DNA of 64,000 nt from Candidatus Nitrotoga arctica (GCF_918378365.1 NZ_OU912926.1:248001-312000), one strand, 5' to 3'. Positions 47,198 through 56,102 are shown, numbered from the stretch's first letter. The notes: generated from the sequence alone by a model not told the origin. Numbers and translations: made by a program.

Positions 47198-47230
47198 GTG
47201 ATGGAGTAGATGGTTATGGTGAGCGGTGAG

Positions 47231-47261
47231 ATGTTGGGCTTCATTTCATTCAGCCCAACCT
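47231..47261 (+). repeat. REP palindrome forming the left target of IS110 copy 1
   Basis: ATGTTGGGCTTCATTTC then ATTCAGCCCAACCT, a hairpin with TTGGGCT/AGCCCAA arms. Identical to the left flank of copy 2. It ends in the CT dinucleotide used as the insertion core; sequence after this point belongs to the element. Confidence 0.85.
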
Positions 47262-47295
47262 TGTATCTTTCTTTCCGTGGTGGTTAGTTACCATC

Positions 47296-47440
47296 ACACG
47301 AAGCAGAGGAAGCTTGAGCCCAACCTTAAGGCTCGACTTTGCGACGTAGATCAAGCCCTCTGCTTCACCTTTCGCCAGCATAGACACTGAACGGTATCCA
47401 AGGGGTGAACCCTGCATGCACAAGGCAAGTGGGCGAAGTT
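47296..47440 (+). ncRNA. Candidate IS110 bridge RNA (copy 1)
   Basis: Two stem-loops in the leader, identical in both copies. First: arms GAAGCAGAGG (47300-47309) and CCTCTGCTTC (47357-47366), continued by GCTTGA/TCAAGC after a two-base bulge; its loop contains AGCCCAACCT (47317-47326), the same as the last 10 bases of the left REP flank, and CGTAG (47345-47349), complementary to CTACG, the expected REP continuation with one change (locally CTACC). Second: TTCGCC (47371-47376) with GGCGAA (47432-47437); loop contains ACGGTATC (47391-47398), the element's right end, and ACAAGG (47420-47425), complementary to CCTTGT across core and left end. Limits are approximate and no transcription data exist. 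Confidence 0.75.
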
Positions 47441-47466
47441 GGCTAACATTGCAACAGGAGGTCATC

Positions 47467-48454
47467 ATGTTTTATCTCGGTATGGATGTGGCAAAAGCCA
47501 GATTAGATTGTTGCCTGTTGCTGGATGAAGCCAGTGGCAAGCGCAAGACAAAAGTAGTGAATAACACCCAGTCAGGCATTGTTGATTTGCTGGCTTGGGT
47601 TGCCAAACAAAACGTTTCCCCAGAAGAATTGCATATCGTCATGGAAGCCACCGGTGTCTATCATGAACAAGCTGCCATGGCGCTCACGGATGGTGGCGTG
47701 ATGGTATCCATCATCAATCCGGCGCAGGTTAAAGATTTTGGCCGTGGGCTGGCCGTGCGCACCAAGACCGATGGCGTGGACAGCGTTGTGCTGGCCCGTT
47801 ATGGCGCATTACTCAAACCCAAAGCTTGGATGCCGCCCACTCAGGAAGCACGGATACTGCAAGCGTTGTTAGTGCGTCGTGCAGCCATTGCCCAAGATTT
47901 ACAGCGCGAGCGCAATCGCCAGGAGAAAGCCGATGCCACAGACACACCAGCGCTGATTCATAAATCACTTGAAGAAAGCATTGGGTTTCTGGTCAAACAG
48001 TTAGCCCAGCTACAAAAGGATATTGACGCACACATCGACAAGCATTCGAATCTTCAGAAAGATAGGGCATTGCTCCAGAGTATTCCAGCAATTGGCCCGC
48101 AGGTGGGGAGCAATATGCTCTCTGTGATGCACAACCATGATTTCGGTTCGGCGGAACAGTTAGCGGCTTATCCGGGACTCGTTCCGGTGGAACGACAGTC
48201 GGGTAGTTCGGTGCTGGGACGCGCGCGAATGTCCAAGGCCGGCCCCGCCAGAAAACGCGCCGTGCTCTATATGGCTGCCGTCGTGGGAACACCGCTACAA
48301 CCCACACGTCAAAGCTGTTTATGAGCGCTTGCTTGCCCGAGGCAAGTCCAAGATGTCCTCCCTCGGTGCCGCAATGCGCAAGCTGGTGCATTTGTGCTTT
48401 GGCGTACTCAAAACTCAACAGCCCTATCAACACGATTACTTGAAAAATGCTTGA
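47467..48454 (+). pseudogene. IS110-family transposase, copy 1, frameshifted
   Basis: Same gene as copy 2 but with one extra C near 48292, after which the last quarter reads out of frame (TPLQPTRQSCL and stop). It keeps the N-terminal DEDD RuvC-like residues (FYLGMDVAKARLD; VMEATGVYHE; KTDGVDSVV) and the central region with SIPAIGPQVGSNM and VERQSGSSV but loses the C-terminal end. Likely inactive alone. Confidence 0.85.
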
Positions 48455-48597
48455 CGTTAGAGACGGTATCTACCACGCTATTGAAGCATATAATGCGATG
48501 TAGTAGACTTCAATTTACTTGGACCGAAATATCGGGTGGGTCACAGTGGCCCGGGAAAACCGGCCCCGAATACGATGCAGAAGATAGGTGGGCAATC

Positions 48598-48879
48598 ATG
48601 AGCAAGCGCTTCCAAAATTGGGCTGAGACCTGGATCGAGGATAACATCCTTCCTGGCGCTAATCCCGACATCGAGAGCCACGATGCGCGGGCAAGGCGGC
48701 TGATGGATGAAATGTACGCCGCGGCGGCTGCGGCCAACTTCTCAGACTTAGAGACCGCTGAGGAGCGGGAGCACCTTGCACCCCTGGTTTTGGCGGCGGT
48801 CGCGGACGACACTGAATTCGACTACGATACATTTACGCTCAAGTATCTACTGGCGATTGAGCTTGAAGACGGCGACTGA
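48598..48879 (+). CDS. Small orphan protein between the IS110 copies
   Basis: 93 residues from ATG 48598, preceded by AGGTGG. Acidic and helical (RMDEMYAAAAAANFSDLETAEEREHLAPLVLAAV-like composition); the start MSKRFQNWAETWIEDNILPG loosely recalls DUF768 proteins, which is not certain. Flanked on both sides by direct IS110 copies, so it could be moved or lost by recombination between them. No function proposed. Confidence 0.5.
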   Translation: MSKRFQNWAETWIEDNILPGANPDIESHDARARRLMDEMYAAAAAANFSDLETAEEREHLAPLVLAAVADDTEFDYDTFTLKYLLAIELEDGD

Positions 48880-49097
48880 GCCCCGCCCGTCCGACTTACT
48901 CACACCGGCTCACCAACGCATTCAGGATGGTCCATGGAAAACTTGGAATCAATTGGGGTCTTGACCCCATTTTTTCACTCACTCCTATACCTATAGTCTT
49001 TACCATCATATTCTCTCATTTGAACACTTCCAAACTAATTTCACGCTAGACATAACCTACCGTGCTTGACTACTTGACTGACCCCGTTCGTTTCGTG

Positions 49098-49128
49098 ATG
49101 TTGGGCTTCATTTCATTCAGCCCAACCT
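49098..49128 (+). repeat. REP palindrome forming the left target of IS110 copy 2
   Basis: Identical 31 bases to 47231-47261 and ending in the same AACCT with the CT core at 49127-49128. The DNA further left is unrelated to copy 1's left flank, so the two copies are separate insertions into two REP sequences. Confidence 0.85.
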
Positions 49129-49162
49129 TGTATCTTTCTTTCCGTGGTGGTTAGTTACCATC

Positions 49163-49307
49163 ACACGAAGCAGAGGAAGCTTGAGCCCAACCTTAAGGCT
49201 CGACTTTGCGACGTAGATCAAGCCCTCTGCTTCACCTTTCGCCAGCATAGACACTGAACGGTATCCAAGGGGTGAACCCTGCATGCACAAGGCAAGTGGG
49301 CGAAGTT
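49163..49307 (+). ncRNA. Candidate IS110 bridge RNA (copy 2)
   Basis: Base-for-base the same as the copy 1 leader. Target-loop stem arms at 49167-49176 and 49224-49233; guide AGCCCAACCT at 49184-49193 and CGTAG at 49212-49216. Donor-loop guides ACGGTATC at 49258-49265 and ACAAGG at 49287-49292. Limits approximate. Confidence 0.75.
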
Positions 49308-49333
49308 GGCTAACATTGCAACAGGAGGTCATC

Positions 49334-50320
49334 ATGTTTTATCTCGGTATGGATGTGGCAAAAGCCAAATTAGATTGTTGCCTGTTGCTGGATGAAGCCA
49401 GTGGCAAGCGCAAGACCAAAGTAGTGAAAAACACCCAGTCAGGCATCGTTGATTTGCTGACTTGGGTTGCCAAACAAAACGTTTCCCCAGAAGCATTGCA
49501 TATCGTCATGGAAGCCACCGGTATCTATCACGAACAAGCTGCCATGGCGCTCACGGATGCTGGCGTGATGGTATCCATCATCAATCCGGCGCAGGTTAAA
49601 GATTTTGGCCGTGGGCTGGCCGTGCGCACCAAGACCGATGGCGTGGACAGCGTTGTGCTGGCCCGTTATGGCGCATTGCTCAAACCCAAAGCTTGGGTGC
49701 CGCCCACTCAGGAAGCACGGATACTGCAAGCGTTGTTAGTGCGTCGTGCAGCCATTGCCCAAGATTTACAGCGCGAGCGCAATCGCCAGGAGAAAGCCGA
49801 TGCCACAGACACACCAGCGCTGATTCATAAATCACTTGAAGAAAGCATTGGGTTTCTGGTCAAACAGTTAGCCCAGCTACAAAAGGATATTGACGCACAC
49901 ATCGACAAGCATTCGAATCTTCAGAAAGATAGGGCATTGCTCCAGAGTATTCCAGCAATTGGCCCGCAGGTGGGGAGCAATATGCTCTCTGTGATGCACA
50001 ACCATGATTTCGGTTCGGCGGAACAGTTAGCGGCTTATCCGGGACTCGTTCCGGTGGAACGACAGTCGGGTAGTTCGGTGCTGGGACGCGCGCGAATGTC
50101 CAAGGCCGGCCCCGCCAGAATACGCGCCGTGCTCTATATGGCCGCTGTCGTGGGAACACGCTACAACCCACACGTCAAAGCTATTTATGAACGCCTGCTT
50201 GCCCGAGGCAAGTCCAAGATGTCTTCCCTCGGCGCCGCAATGCGCAAGCTGGTGCATTTGTGCTTTGGCGTACTCAAAACTCAACAGCCGTATCAACACG
50301 ATTACTTGAAAAATGCTTGA
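49334..50320 (+). CDS. IS110-family transposase (DEDD recombinase)
   Basis: 328 residues from ATG 49334, with AGGAGG upstream. N-terminal RuvC-like domain with the acidic tetrad D7, E60, D102, D105 (LGMDVAK, VMEATG, TDGVDS). A helical middle leads to the C-terminal transposase domain with SIPAIGPQVGSNML, YPGLVPVERQSGSSVLGRARMSKAGPAR; the conserved nucleophilic Ser is probably in RQSG. IS110 transposases are RNA-guided recombinases that use a bridge RNA from the leader. The upstream in-frame M at 49283 is inside the leader RNA and not used. Confidence 0.93.
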   Translation: MFYLGMDVAKAKLDCCLLLDEASGKRKTKVVKNTQSGIVDLLTWVAKQNVSPEALHIVMEATGIYHEQAAMALTDAGVMVSIINPAQVKDFGRGLAVRTKTDGVDSVVLARYGALLKPKAWVPPTQEARILQALLVRRAAIAQDLQRERNRQEKADATDTPALIHKSLEESIGFLVKQLAQLQKDIDAHIDKHSNLQKDRALLQSIPAIGPQVGSNMLSVMHNHDFGSAEQLAAYPGLVPVERQSGSSVLGRARMSKAGPARIRAVLYMAAVVGTRYNPHVKAIYERLLARGKSKMSSLGAAMRKLVHLCFGVLKTQQPYQHDYLKNA

Positions 50321-50464
50321 CTTTAAAGACGGTATCTACCGAGCTTGGTTGAAGATATGATGGTGGCGGAGCAGTAAATTTATTGGCGGCGGTAAAACCG
50401 AAAGAAAATGTAGTTATGTTATTAGAACTGCTTCCGTGTTTGATCTATCTTCATTGAGGAACCT

Positions 50465-50950
50465 ATGTACACAGTTCGCATCCCGTTTTTAGTCCCCTCC
50501 ACCACAAGAATTGACGAACATGCGGCGCTAACAACCAGAGCGCAAATAACCTTCACGCTGAAGTGGGAGGGCTACTATCACGTGCTCTCGGCCGTTGGCT
50601 TCGGTTCTCACGAGGAGGCCAATGCTTTCCTGGGAACGGTGCGAAGCGCGTTTGCTTGGCTGCTACTTCAGAAAGGCATTGTAGCTGAAACCAATCTCGT
50701 GCCCCAGCAAATCCAGTACAACACGGACCCAATTAAAGCTGGCATAAATCAATCGCGGTCGTTTGGTAACGCTGATCTTGGACCAGTAGATGCGAGCATT
50801 GATGGTTCGCAAGCTGCAATCTTCGAAACTCTCAGGAGCGTTCAGAAGTTCACCGGGTTACCGCTTAGTGTTTCCACCACTGTTCGGTCAGACCAAGCGC
50901 TTTCGGTCATTATTGACGGCGCCTTACTTCCCCCAAGGCAAAGTATCTGA
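50465..50950 (+). CDS. N-terminal part of a split HEPN-like protein
   Basis: 161 residues, beta-rich with FTLKWEGYYHVLSAVGFGSHEEANAFL and LPLSVSTTVRSDQALSVIIDGA, then stops early (RQSI). Reading across a C5 run at 50930-50934 with one extra C would join it in frame (LLPPKAKYLTLIMSLESLA) to the next gene, so the two are probably one gene, split by a one-base deletion or a sequencing error. Function of the intact protein unknown. Confidence 0.65.
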   Translation: MYTVRIPFLVPSTTRIDEHAALTTRAQITFTLKWEGYYHVLSAVGFGSHEEANAFLGTVRSAFAWLLLQKGIVAETNLVPQQIQYNTDPIKAGINQSRSFGNADLGPVDASIDGSQAAIFETLRSVQKFTGLPLSVSTTVRSDQALSVIIDGALLPPRQSI

Positions 50951-50958
50951 CGCTCATT

Positions 50959-51372
50959 ATGTCGCTCGAATCGCTCGCGACCGCCACCTCAAAGACTCCA
51001 CTCGCAATCGAACTCATCAAAAAATGGGCAGCAGAACTTGAGCAACTCAAGAATGACCTCCCGCCGCAGTCTGACGATGCCGTGTCGCTTGAGGCTCTCA
51101 AACGAGAACTGCTGATTCGCCGAGATGATTCGGTACGCTCTCAAATACGCAAATTAGTCCTCTCCACTCTACATCCGGATATAGACGCCTCCGATCGAGC
51201 AGACTATGCGGTGAAACTTTATGACCTCCGCAGTAAATTGGTGCATGAAGGCACAGTCGACAGCCAAAAACTCGCCACCGCCCTTACGGAGGCGAAGGCT
51301 CTAGTCTGCCGTACGCTATGCGCTCGGTTCATTACGGAAGCTCAAGCGCCACATCACCGAGCCGTCTCTTAA
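50959..51372 (+). CDS. C-terminal HEPN-like part of the split gene
   Basis: 137 residues, helical. Contains YDLRSKLVHEG, an R-x4-H motif (RSKLVH) typical of HEPN RNases such as Apea-like proteins, plus AIELIKKWAAELEQL and a C-terminal helix. Likely nuclease domain of an abortive-infection-type or stress protein. See the previous entry for the frameshift. Confidence 0.6.
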   Translation: MSLESLATATSKTPLAIELIKKWAAELEQLKNDLPPQSDDAVSLEALKRELLIRRDDSVRSQIRKLVLSTLHPDIDASDRADYAVKLYDLRSKLVHEGTVDSQKLATALTEAKALVCRTLCARFITEAQAPHHRAVS

Positions 51373-51448
51373 GAAATATTCCTAACGCCAGCAACTCTGG
51401 GGTAGCGTACTCTCCCTGTTTTTTCTGGTGTGTGCAAAGGCAATTCCG

Positions 51449-52018
51449 CTACTTCACCAGTGCGGGCACCGGAATAACCAGTTTTCCTTCATATTCCGCA
51501 ACATACCATTGGCTGGTGCCATTGGTCGTCAAGTCCGCCGATTTGGAGCCGGTTGTGATCAATAAACTTTTGATCGGCTTGAGCGGCATTTTCATGGGCT
51601 TGCCTTGAATGTTTTTGCCACCCAATTCCATTTGTTTGTTTTCTTCGGCGGTGAGATCCACTAGCTTGATCGATTTGATGGTTGATCCGAAATCTGCAAC
51701 GATCATCATGTTGAAGAACTCAAGCACTGTCGGGTCAGCGTCGCGGGTATACAGCAACGCCTTTAGCGCCTTGGCATCTTTGCGTTCAACGGCTTTTTTG
51801 AACCCATCCACGAACGCTTTCTCTTGCGCCGGTGTCGCGGCAAGCACCGGGGCAGTAAGCATGATGACGGAGATGAGAAATAAACAGGCAGTGATAAGCC
51901 ATGTCTTATTGCCAGTTACCATCTCGGCTACTATCGTACCTAGTCCACTATAGGATAAAGTTGAAACTGCTGTTACATCTTCCGCTATAAGCGCTTTCCC
52001 TACTACTGCTGGTGACAT
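51449..52018 (-). CDS. Exported protein of unknown function
   Basis: 189 residues from ATG 52018, which has GGGAG 6 bases upstream; an internal ATG at 51922 gives 157 residues that start directly with a signal peptide (GNKTWLITACLFLISVIML, cleaved near VLAA). The mature part (QEKAFVDGFKKAVERKDAKALKALLYT; SIKLVDLTAEENKQMELGG) is an alpha/beta region found in periplasmic proteins of unknown role. The N-terminal 32 residues of the long form may be spurious. Confidence 0.65.
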   Translation of the reverse strand: MSPAVVGKALIAEDVTAVSTLSYSGLGTIVAEMVTGNKTWLITACLFLISVIMLTAPVLAATPAQEKAFVDGFKKAVERKDAKALKALLYTRDADPTVLEFFNMMIVADFGSTIKSIKLVDLTAEENKQMELGGKNIQGKPMKMPLKPIKSLLITTGSKSADLTTNGTSQWYVAEYEGKLVIPVPALVK

Positions 52019-52260
52019 TTTCTTCTCCCGTGTTTTATTTGTGACATAGTATAAATAGTGATTTTTTCTAAGCTACTATAATCCTTTAATTCAGGAAATA
52101 GAAAATTCAACGCACAAGTCAACATACTTCGCCCCACATTTCCTCGCCAATCCGATTTTAGGAACAATTAGGAGCACTCGATTTAATCTGCTCCAACCAT
52201 GCTGCTTCTTGATCTCCCCAGTTTTTATGCACCTACTGATTTCGGGTACAATCGCGAGCA

Positions 52261-55200
52261 ATGACTGACCGCCAATCCCACCCCATTCACGCTGGATCTT
52301 TTCAAGCTCGTCGTGCGGCACGTATTGAATTGCTTGCTCCCATCGAGTTTCCGCTTGACCTGCCGGTAGTATTGCGGCGCGAAGAATTAGCGCAAGCCAT
52401 CGTTGCCAATCAGGTGATCATCGTATGCGGTGAAACTGGTTCTGGTAAAACCACGCAGTTACCTAAAATCTGTTTGAGTCTCGGTCGGGGTGTGCAAGGC
52501 GTCATTGCCCACACTCAGCCACGCCGTGTCGCGGCGCGGTCTGTGGCAACGCGCATTGCGTTTGAACTGAAAACCGAGTTGGGTGGCGTAGTGGGCTATA
52601 AGATTCGCTTTAATGACAAGGTATCGGCGGATACCTGCATCAAGCTGATGACTGATGGTATTTTGCTGGCGGAAATCCAGAGCGATCGGCTGCTAAAAAA
52701 ATATGACACCATCATTATCGATGAGGCGCATGAGCGCAGCCTGAATATCGATTTTCTGTTGGGTTACTTCAAGCAGCTGTTACCACGCCGTCGTGATCTC
52801 AAGCTCATCATTACTTCTGCCACGCTGGATGCGGAGCGCTTCGCTAAGCATTTCAGTGGTGCCCCGATCATGCTGGTCAGTGGCCGCAGTTATCCGGTGG
52901 AAGTACGTTACCGTCCGTTGCAGGAGAATGCCGAAGGCGAGATGCAGGATATTCCACAGGCGGTGTGTGCTGCGTTGGACGAACTGGCAGTGGATGGCTT
53001 ACGCGGCGACATTTTGGTATTCCTACCGGGAGAACGCGAAATCCGCGACACTGCGGAAGCTTTGCGCAAGCATCATCCCATTGGCGTGGAAATTTTGCCG
53101 CTGTTCTCGCGTCTGTCGGCGGCGGAGCAGGATCGCGTATTCAAAACTTCCGGCATGCGCCGGGTCGTGCTGGCCACCAATGTCGCGGAGACTTCCTTAA
53201 CCGTACCGAATATCGGATATGTGATCGACAGCGGGCTGGCTCGCATCAATCGTTACAGCATACGGCAAAAAGTCGAGCAATTGCGCGTGGAGAAAATCGC
53301 GCGTGCCGCCGCTAACCAGCGCGCCGGGCGTTGTGGGCGGGTGATGAGCGGGATATGCGTGCGTCTGTATGACGAGCCGGATTTCCTGGCGCGCACAGAA
53401 TATTCCGATGCGGAAATTTTCCGTGTGTCATTGGCAACAGTAATATTGCGTATGAGTGCGCTGGGCTTGGGCGAAGTCGAACAATTTCCATTCATCGAGC
53501 CGCCCGGATCGCGATCAATTGCCGATGGCTACCAGTTGCTGGCGCAATTGAATGCGATAAACGAAGAGCGGCAGCTGACGCCGCTGGGACGCGAGCTGGC
53601 AAAGCTGCCGCTCGACCCAAAAATCGCACGCCTGCTGCTGGCGGGAAGGCAATATCACTGCCTGCAGGAAATTCTCATCATCGCCAGCGCGCTATCATTG
53701 CAGGATCCGCGTGACCGTCCCTCGGAGTGGCGCAAAGCGGCGGATGACGCGCATCAGCGTTTTAATGATGAGCGCTCGGATTTTCTGGCCTATGTGAATT
53801 TGTGGGCATGGTTTCAAGAGGCGGTGAAGCATAAAAAATCCAAGCGCCTGTGGGCAAATGAATGCCGCGAGAAATTCTTATCGCCACTGCGTCTGCGCGA
53901 ATGGCATGAGCTGTATCAGCAGTTGCACGCGCAAGTTGCCGAGATGGGCATGCGGCTGAATGAAATTCCTGCCAGCTATGAGGAAATCCACAAGGCGCTG
54001 TTAACGGGTCTGCTGGGTAATGTCGGCTGCAAGAGCGTGGACCGCGAAGCGCATTATCAGGGCGCGCGCGAAATAAAATTTTTTATCGTGCCGAATTCGG
54101 TGCTGGCGAAAAAAAGCCCAAAATGGGTCGTGGCAGCAGAATTAACCGAGACGACGAAATTGTATGCCCGTTGTGTGGCGCGCATCGAACCGGAATGGCT
54201 GGAAGAAGTGGGTGCGCATCTGATCAAGCGCCACTATTTTGATCCGCACTGGGAGAAGAAGGCGGCACAGGTAGTGGCATTCGAACGCAGCACCTTGTAT
54301 GGCCTGATTATTAACCCGAAAAAACGCGTGCATTACGGCCCGATGAATGTGCCGGAATCGCGCGCGGTGTTTATTCGCCAGGCTTTAATGGCGGGCGAAT
54401 TTCATACACTCGCGCCCTTTTTCTCGCACAATCAGAAATTAATCCAGGACATTGAGGCGCTGGAGCATAAGGCGCGCCGACCGGATGTGCTGGTAGATGA
54501 CGAATTGATTTTTGCCTTTTACGATAGCATCATCCCGCCGCACATTTACAATGGCGCGGCATTCGAGGCATGGCGCAAGGAGGCGGAACGCGCCAATCCG
54601 CGCCTGCTGTATCTCCAACGTGACGACCTGATGCGGCACGAGGCAGCAGGTATCACCACCGATCAGTTCCCACCGCAACTGGTGATGAACAACATCAGCT
54701 ATGCACTGGCTTATCATTTTGTGCCGGGCAAGAGCGACGATGGTGTGAATCTCACCGTGCCGCTGGCTCTGATTAATCAAGTATCCGCTCCGCGTTGCGA
54801 GTATTTGGTGCCCGGCTTGCTGGCAGAAAAAGTGACGCAATTGGTAAAGACTTTGCCGCAGAAGCTGCGCCGCCATTTGGTGCCGGTGCCGGAATTCGCT
54901 GCCTTGTTTTGTCGTGAGGTGCCGCCCTCGGATACGCCCCTGCTGCAGGCATTGGCACGCTATATTCGCGAACAAAAACAATTTGAAGTACTACTGGATG
55001 CATTTCGGTTAGAGCAATTGCCGGCTCACCTGCTCATGAATTTTTATGTAGTAGACGAGCATGGCAGACAGTTGGGGGTTTCGCGCAATTTCATTCAGTT
55101 GCGTGCCGAGCTTGCACCCAAGCTTGCGCCGGCCGCTGCAAAGGGAGCAGCCGCAGAACAAAAGCGGGTACGTTTTATCGATTGGAGTATGGATGAAGAT

Positions 55201-56019
55201 GGTTTGGGTGGATTTAAGGAAACTTCAGAAATTCACCGCGCAGGACAAGTTGTAACGCTATTCAACGCCTTGGTGGATGAAAACGATGCGGTATCTTTAC
55301 GAACATTCGATACCCGCGATGAGGCGCTGAGTGCCCATCGTATCGGATTACGGCGCTTATTTATGCTGGCGCTCAAGGATCAGGTTAAATTTCTGGAAAA
55401 AAATCTTGGCTTGCAAGCAATGGCAATGCAGTTCTTGTCCTTCGGCAGCATTCAGGATTTGCGACGCCAGATTTTGGCTGTAACCTTTGATCGCTGTTGT
55501 ATGAATGAACCTTGGCCAACAAATGAAACCGAATTCACTGCGCGTTGCAAGGAAGCCAAGAGCCGTTTGACGTTGGTGGCGCAGGAAATCGCGCGGTTGA
55601 TCGGTGAAATCCTGAGCGAATATCAACTCGTACACAAAAAAATACAAGCTGCCAAATCCAACGGGCAAGCCGTCCAGGATATGCGCATGCAGTACGAATG
55701 GCTGTTGCAAAAGGAGTTTATCGCACGCATTCCTTACGAACGTTTACAGCATCTGTCACGCTATCTAAAAGCGATCAATGTGCGATTGGAAAAGCTGCGC
55801 GTCGATGCGGCACGTGATGCGCGTCAATACACGCAAATGCAATCCTTGCAGCAGGCTTGGCAACGCAAATTAACTGCGCAGCAAGGCAATATAGATGCGC
55901 GGATGGAAGAGTTTGGTTGGCTATTGCAGGAATTGCGCGTGTCGTTGTTTGCGCAGGAATTGAAGACGCCCGTGATTGTGTCGGTGAAGCGGCTGGAAAA
56001 GTTGTGGGAGCAGATGTAG
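52261..56019 (+). CDS. hrpA: ATP-dependent RNA helicase HrpA
   Basis: 1,252 residues. DEAH-box helicase: Walker A GETGSGKTTQLPK, HTQPRRVAARSVA, DEAH in IIIDEAHERSLNIDFLL, SATLDAERF, then NVAETSLTVPNIGYVIDSG and QRAGRCGRV. The long C-terminal part carries the helicase-associated OB and DUF3418 regions with conserved RPDVLVDDELIFAFYD. Helps rescue stalled ribosomes in E. coli. Followed by maeB, with 83 bases between. Confidence 0.96.
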   Translation: MTDRQSHPIHAGSFQARRAARIELLAPIEFPLDLPVVLRREELAQAIVANQVIIVCGETGSGKTTQLPKICLSLGRGVQGVIAHTQPRRVAARSVATRIAFELKTELGGVVGYKIRFNDKVSADTCIKLMTDGILLAEIQSDRLLKKYDTIIIDEAHERSLNIDFLLGYFKQLLPRRRDLKLIITSATLDAERFAKHFSGAPIMLVSGRSYPVEVRYRPLQENAEGEMQDIPQAVCAALDELAVDGLRGDILVFLPGEREIRDTAEALRKHHPIGVEILPLFSRLSAAEQDRVFKTSGMRRVVLATNVAETSLTVPNIGYVIDSGLARINRYSIRQKVEQLRVEKIARAAANQRAGRCGRVMSGICVRLYDEPDFLARTEYSDAEIFRVSLATVILRMSALGLGEVEQFPFIEPPGSRSIADGYQLLAQLNAINEERQLTPLGRELAKLPLDPKIARLLLAGRQYHCLQEILIIASALSLQDPRDRPSEWRKAADDAHQRFNDERSDFLAYVNLWAWFQEAVKHKKSKRLWANECREKFLSPLRLREWHELYQQLHAQVAEMGMRLNEIPASYEEIHKALLTGLLGNVGCKSVDREAHYQGAREIKFFIVPNSVLAKKSPKWVVAAELTETTKLYARCVARIEPEWLEEVGAHLIKRHYFDPHWEKKAAQVVAFERSTLYGLIINPKKRVHYGPMNVPESRAVFIRQALMAGEFHTLAPFFSHNQKLIQDIEALEHKARRPDVLVDDELIFAFYDSIIPPHIYNGAAFEAWRKEAERANPRLLYLQRDDLMRHEAAGITTDQFPPQLVMNNISYALAYHFVPGKSDDGVNLTVPLALINQVSAPRCEYLVPGLLAEKVTQLVKTLPQKLRRHLVPVPEFAALFCREVPPSDTPLLQALARYIREQKQFEVLLDAFRLEQLPAHLLMNFYVVDEHGRQLGVSRNFIQLRAELAPKLAPAAAKGAAAEQKRVRFIDWSMDEDGLGGFKETSEIHRAGQVVTLFNALVDENDAVSLRTFDTRDEALSAHRIGLRRLFMLALKDQVKFLEKNLGLQAMAMQFLSFGSIQDLRRQILAVTFDRCCMNEPWPTNETEFTARCKEAKSRLTLVAQEIARLIGEILSEYQLVHKKIQAAKSNGQAVQDMRMQYEWLLQKEFIARIPYERLQHLSRYLKAINVRLEKLRVDAARDARQYTQMQSLQQAWQRKLTAQQGNIDARMEEFGWLLQELRVSLFAQELKTPVIVSVKRLEKLWEQM

Positions 56020-56102
56020 CTCTGCCAAATTTTTTGCTCTTTGGTTCCTGCCCTGCCAATGGGAATCTGAAGAATTGGCTGTCAGGTATAATCCGCGCAA
56101 TT

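Larger units (their letters stand above)
47262..48471 (+). mobile_element. IS110-family insertion sequence, copy 1
   Basis: 1,210 bases. Left tip TGTATCTTTC and right tip GACGGTATCT, no terminal inverted repeats, a roughly 205-base non-coding leader and one transposase gene. The ends were set by comparing the two copies, the uninterrupted REP sequences and the CT core. Nearly identical to copy 2 (one extra C plus few substitutions). The sequence after the right core is ACCACG; the REP continuation is ACC. Confidence 0.88.
49129..50337 (+). mobile_element. IS110-family insertion sequence, copy 2 (intact)
   Basis: 1,209 bases, same ends as copy 1 and same orientation. The sequence after the right core is ACCGAG, keeping the ACC of the REP continuation. 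Carries an intact transposase and an intact bridge-RNA candidate, so probably able to move. Confidence 0.9.

Noticed and set aside
47250-47468. 72-codon minus-strand frame in each IS110 leader (also 49117-49335)
   Set aside because: Identical in both copies because the leaders are; the leader is better explained as a structured RNA with guide sequences.
52091-52321. 76-codon minus-strand frame upstream of hrpA
   Set aside because: It overlaps the hrpA start in antisense and shows no ribosome site or family features.
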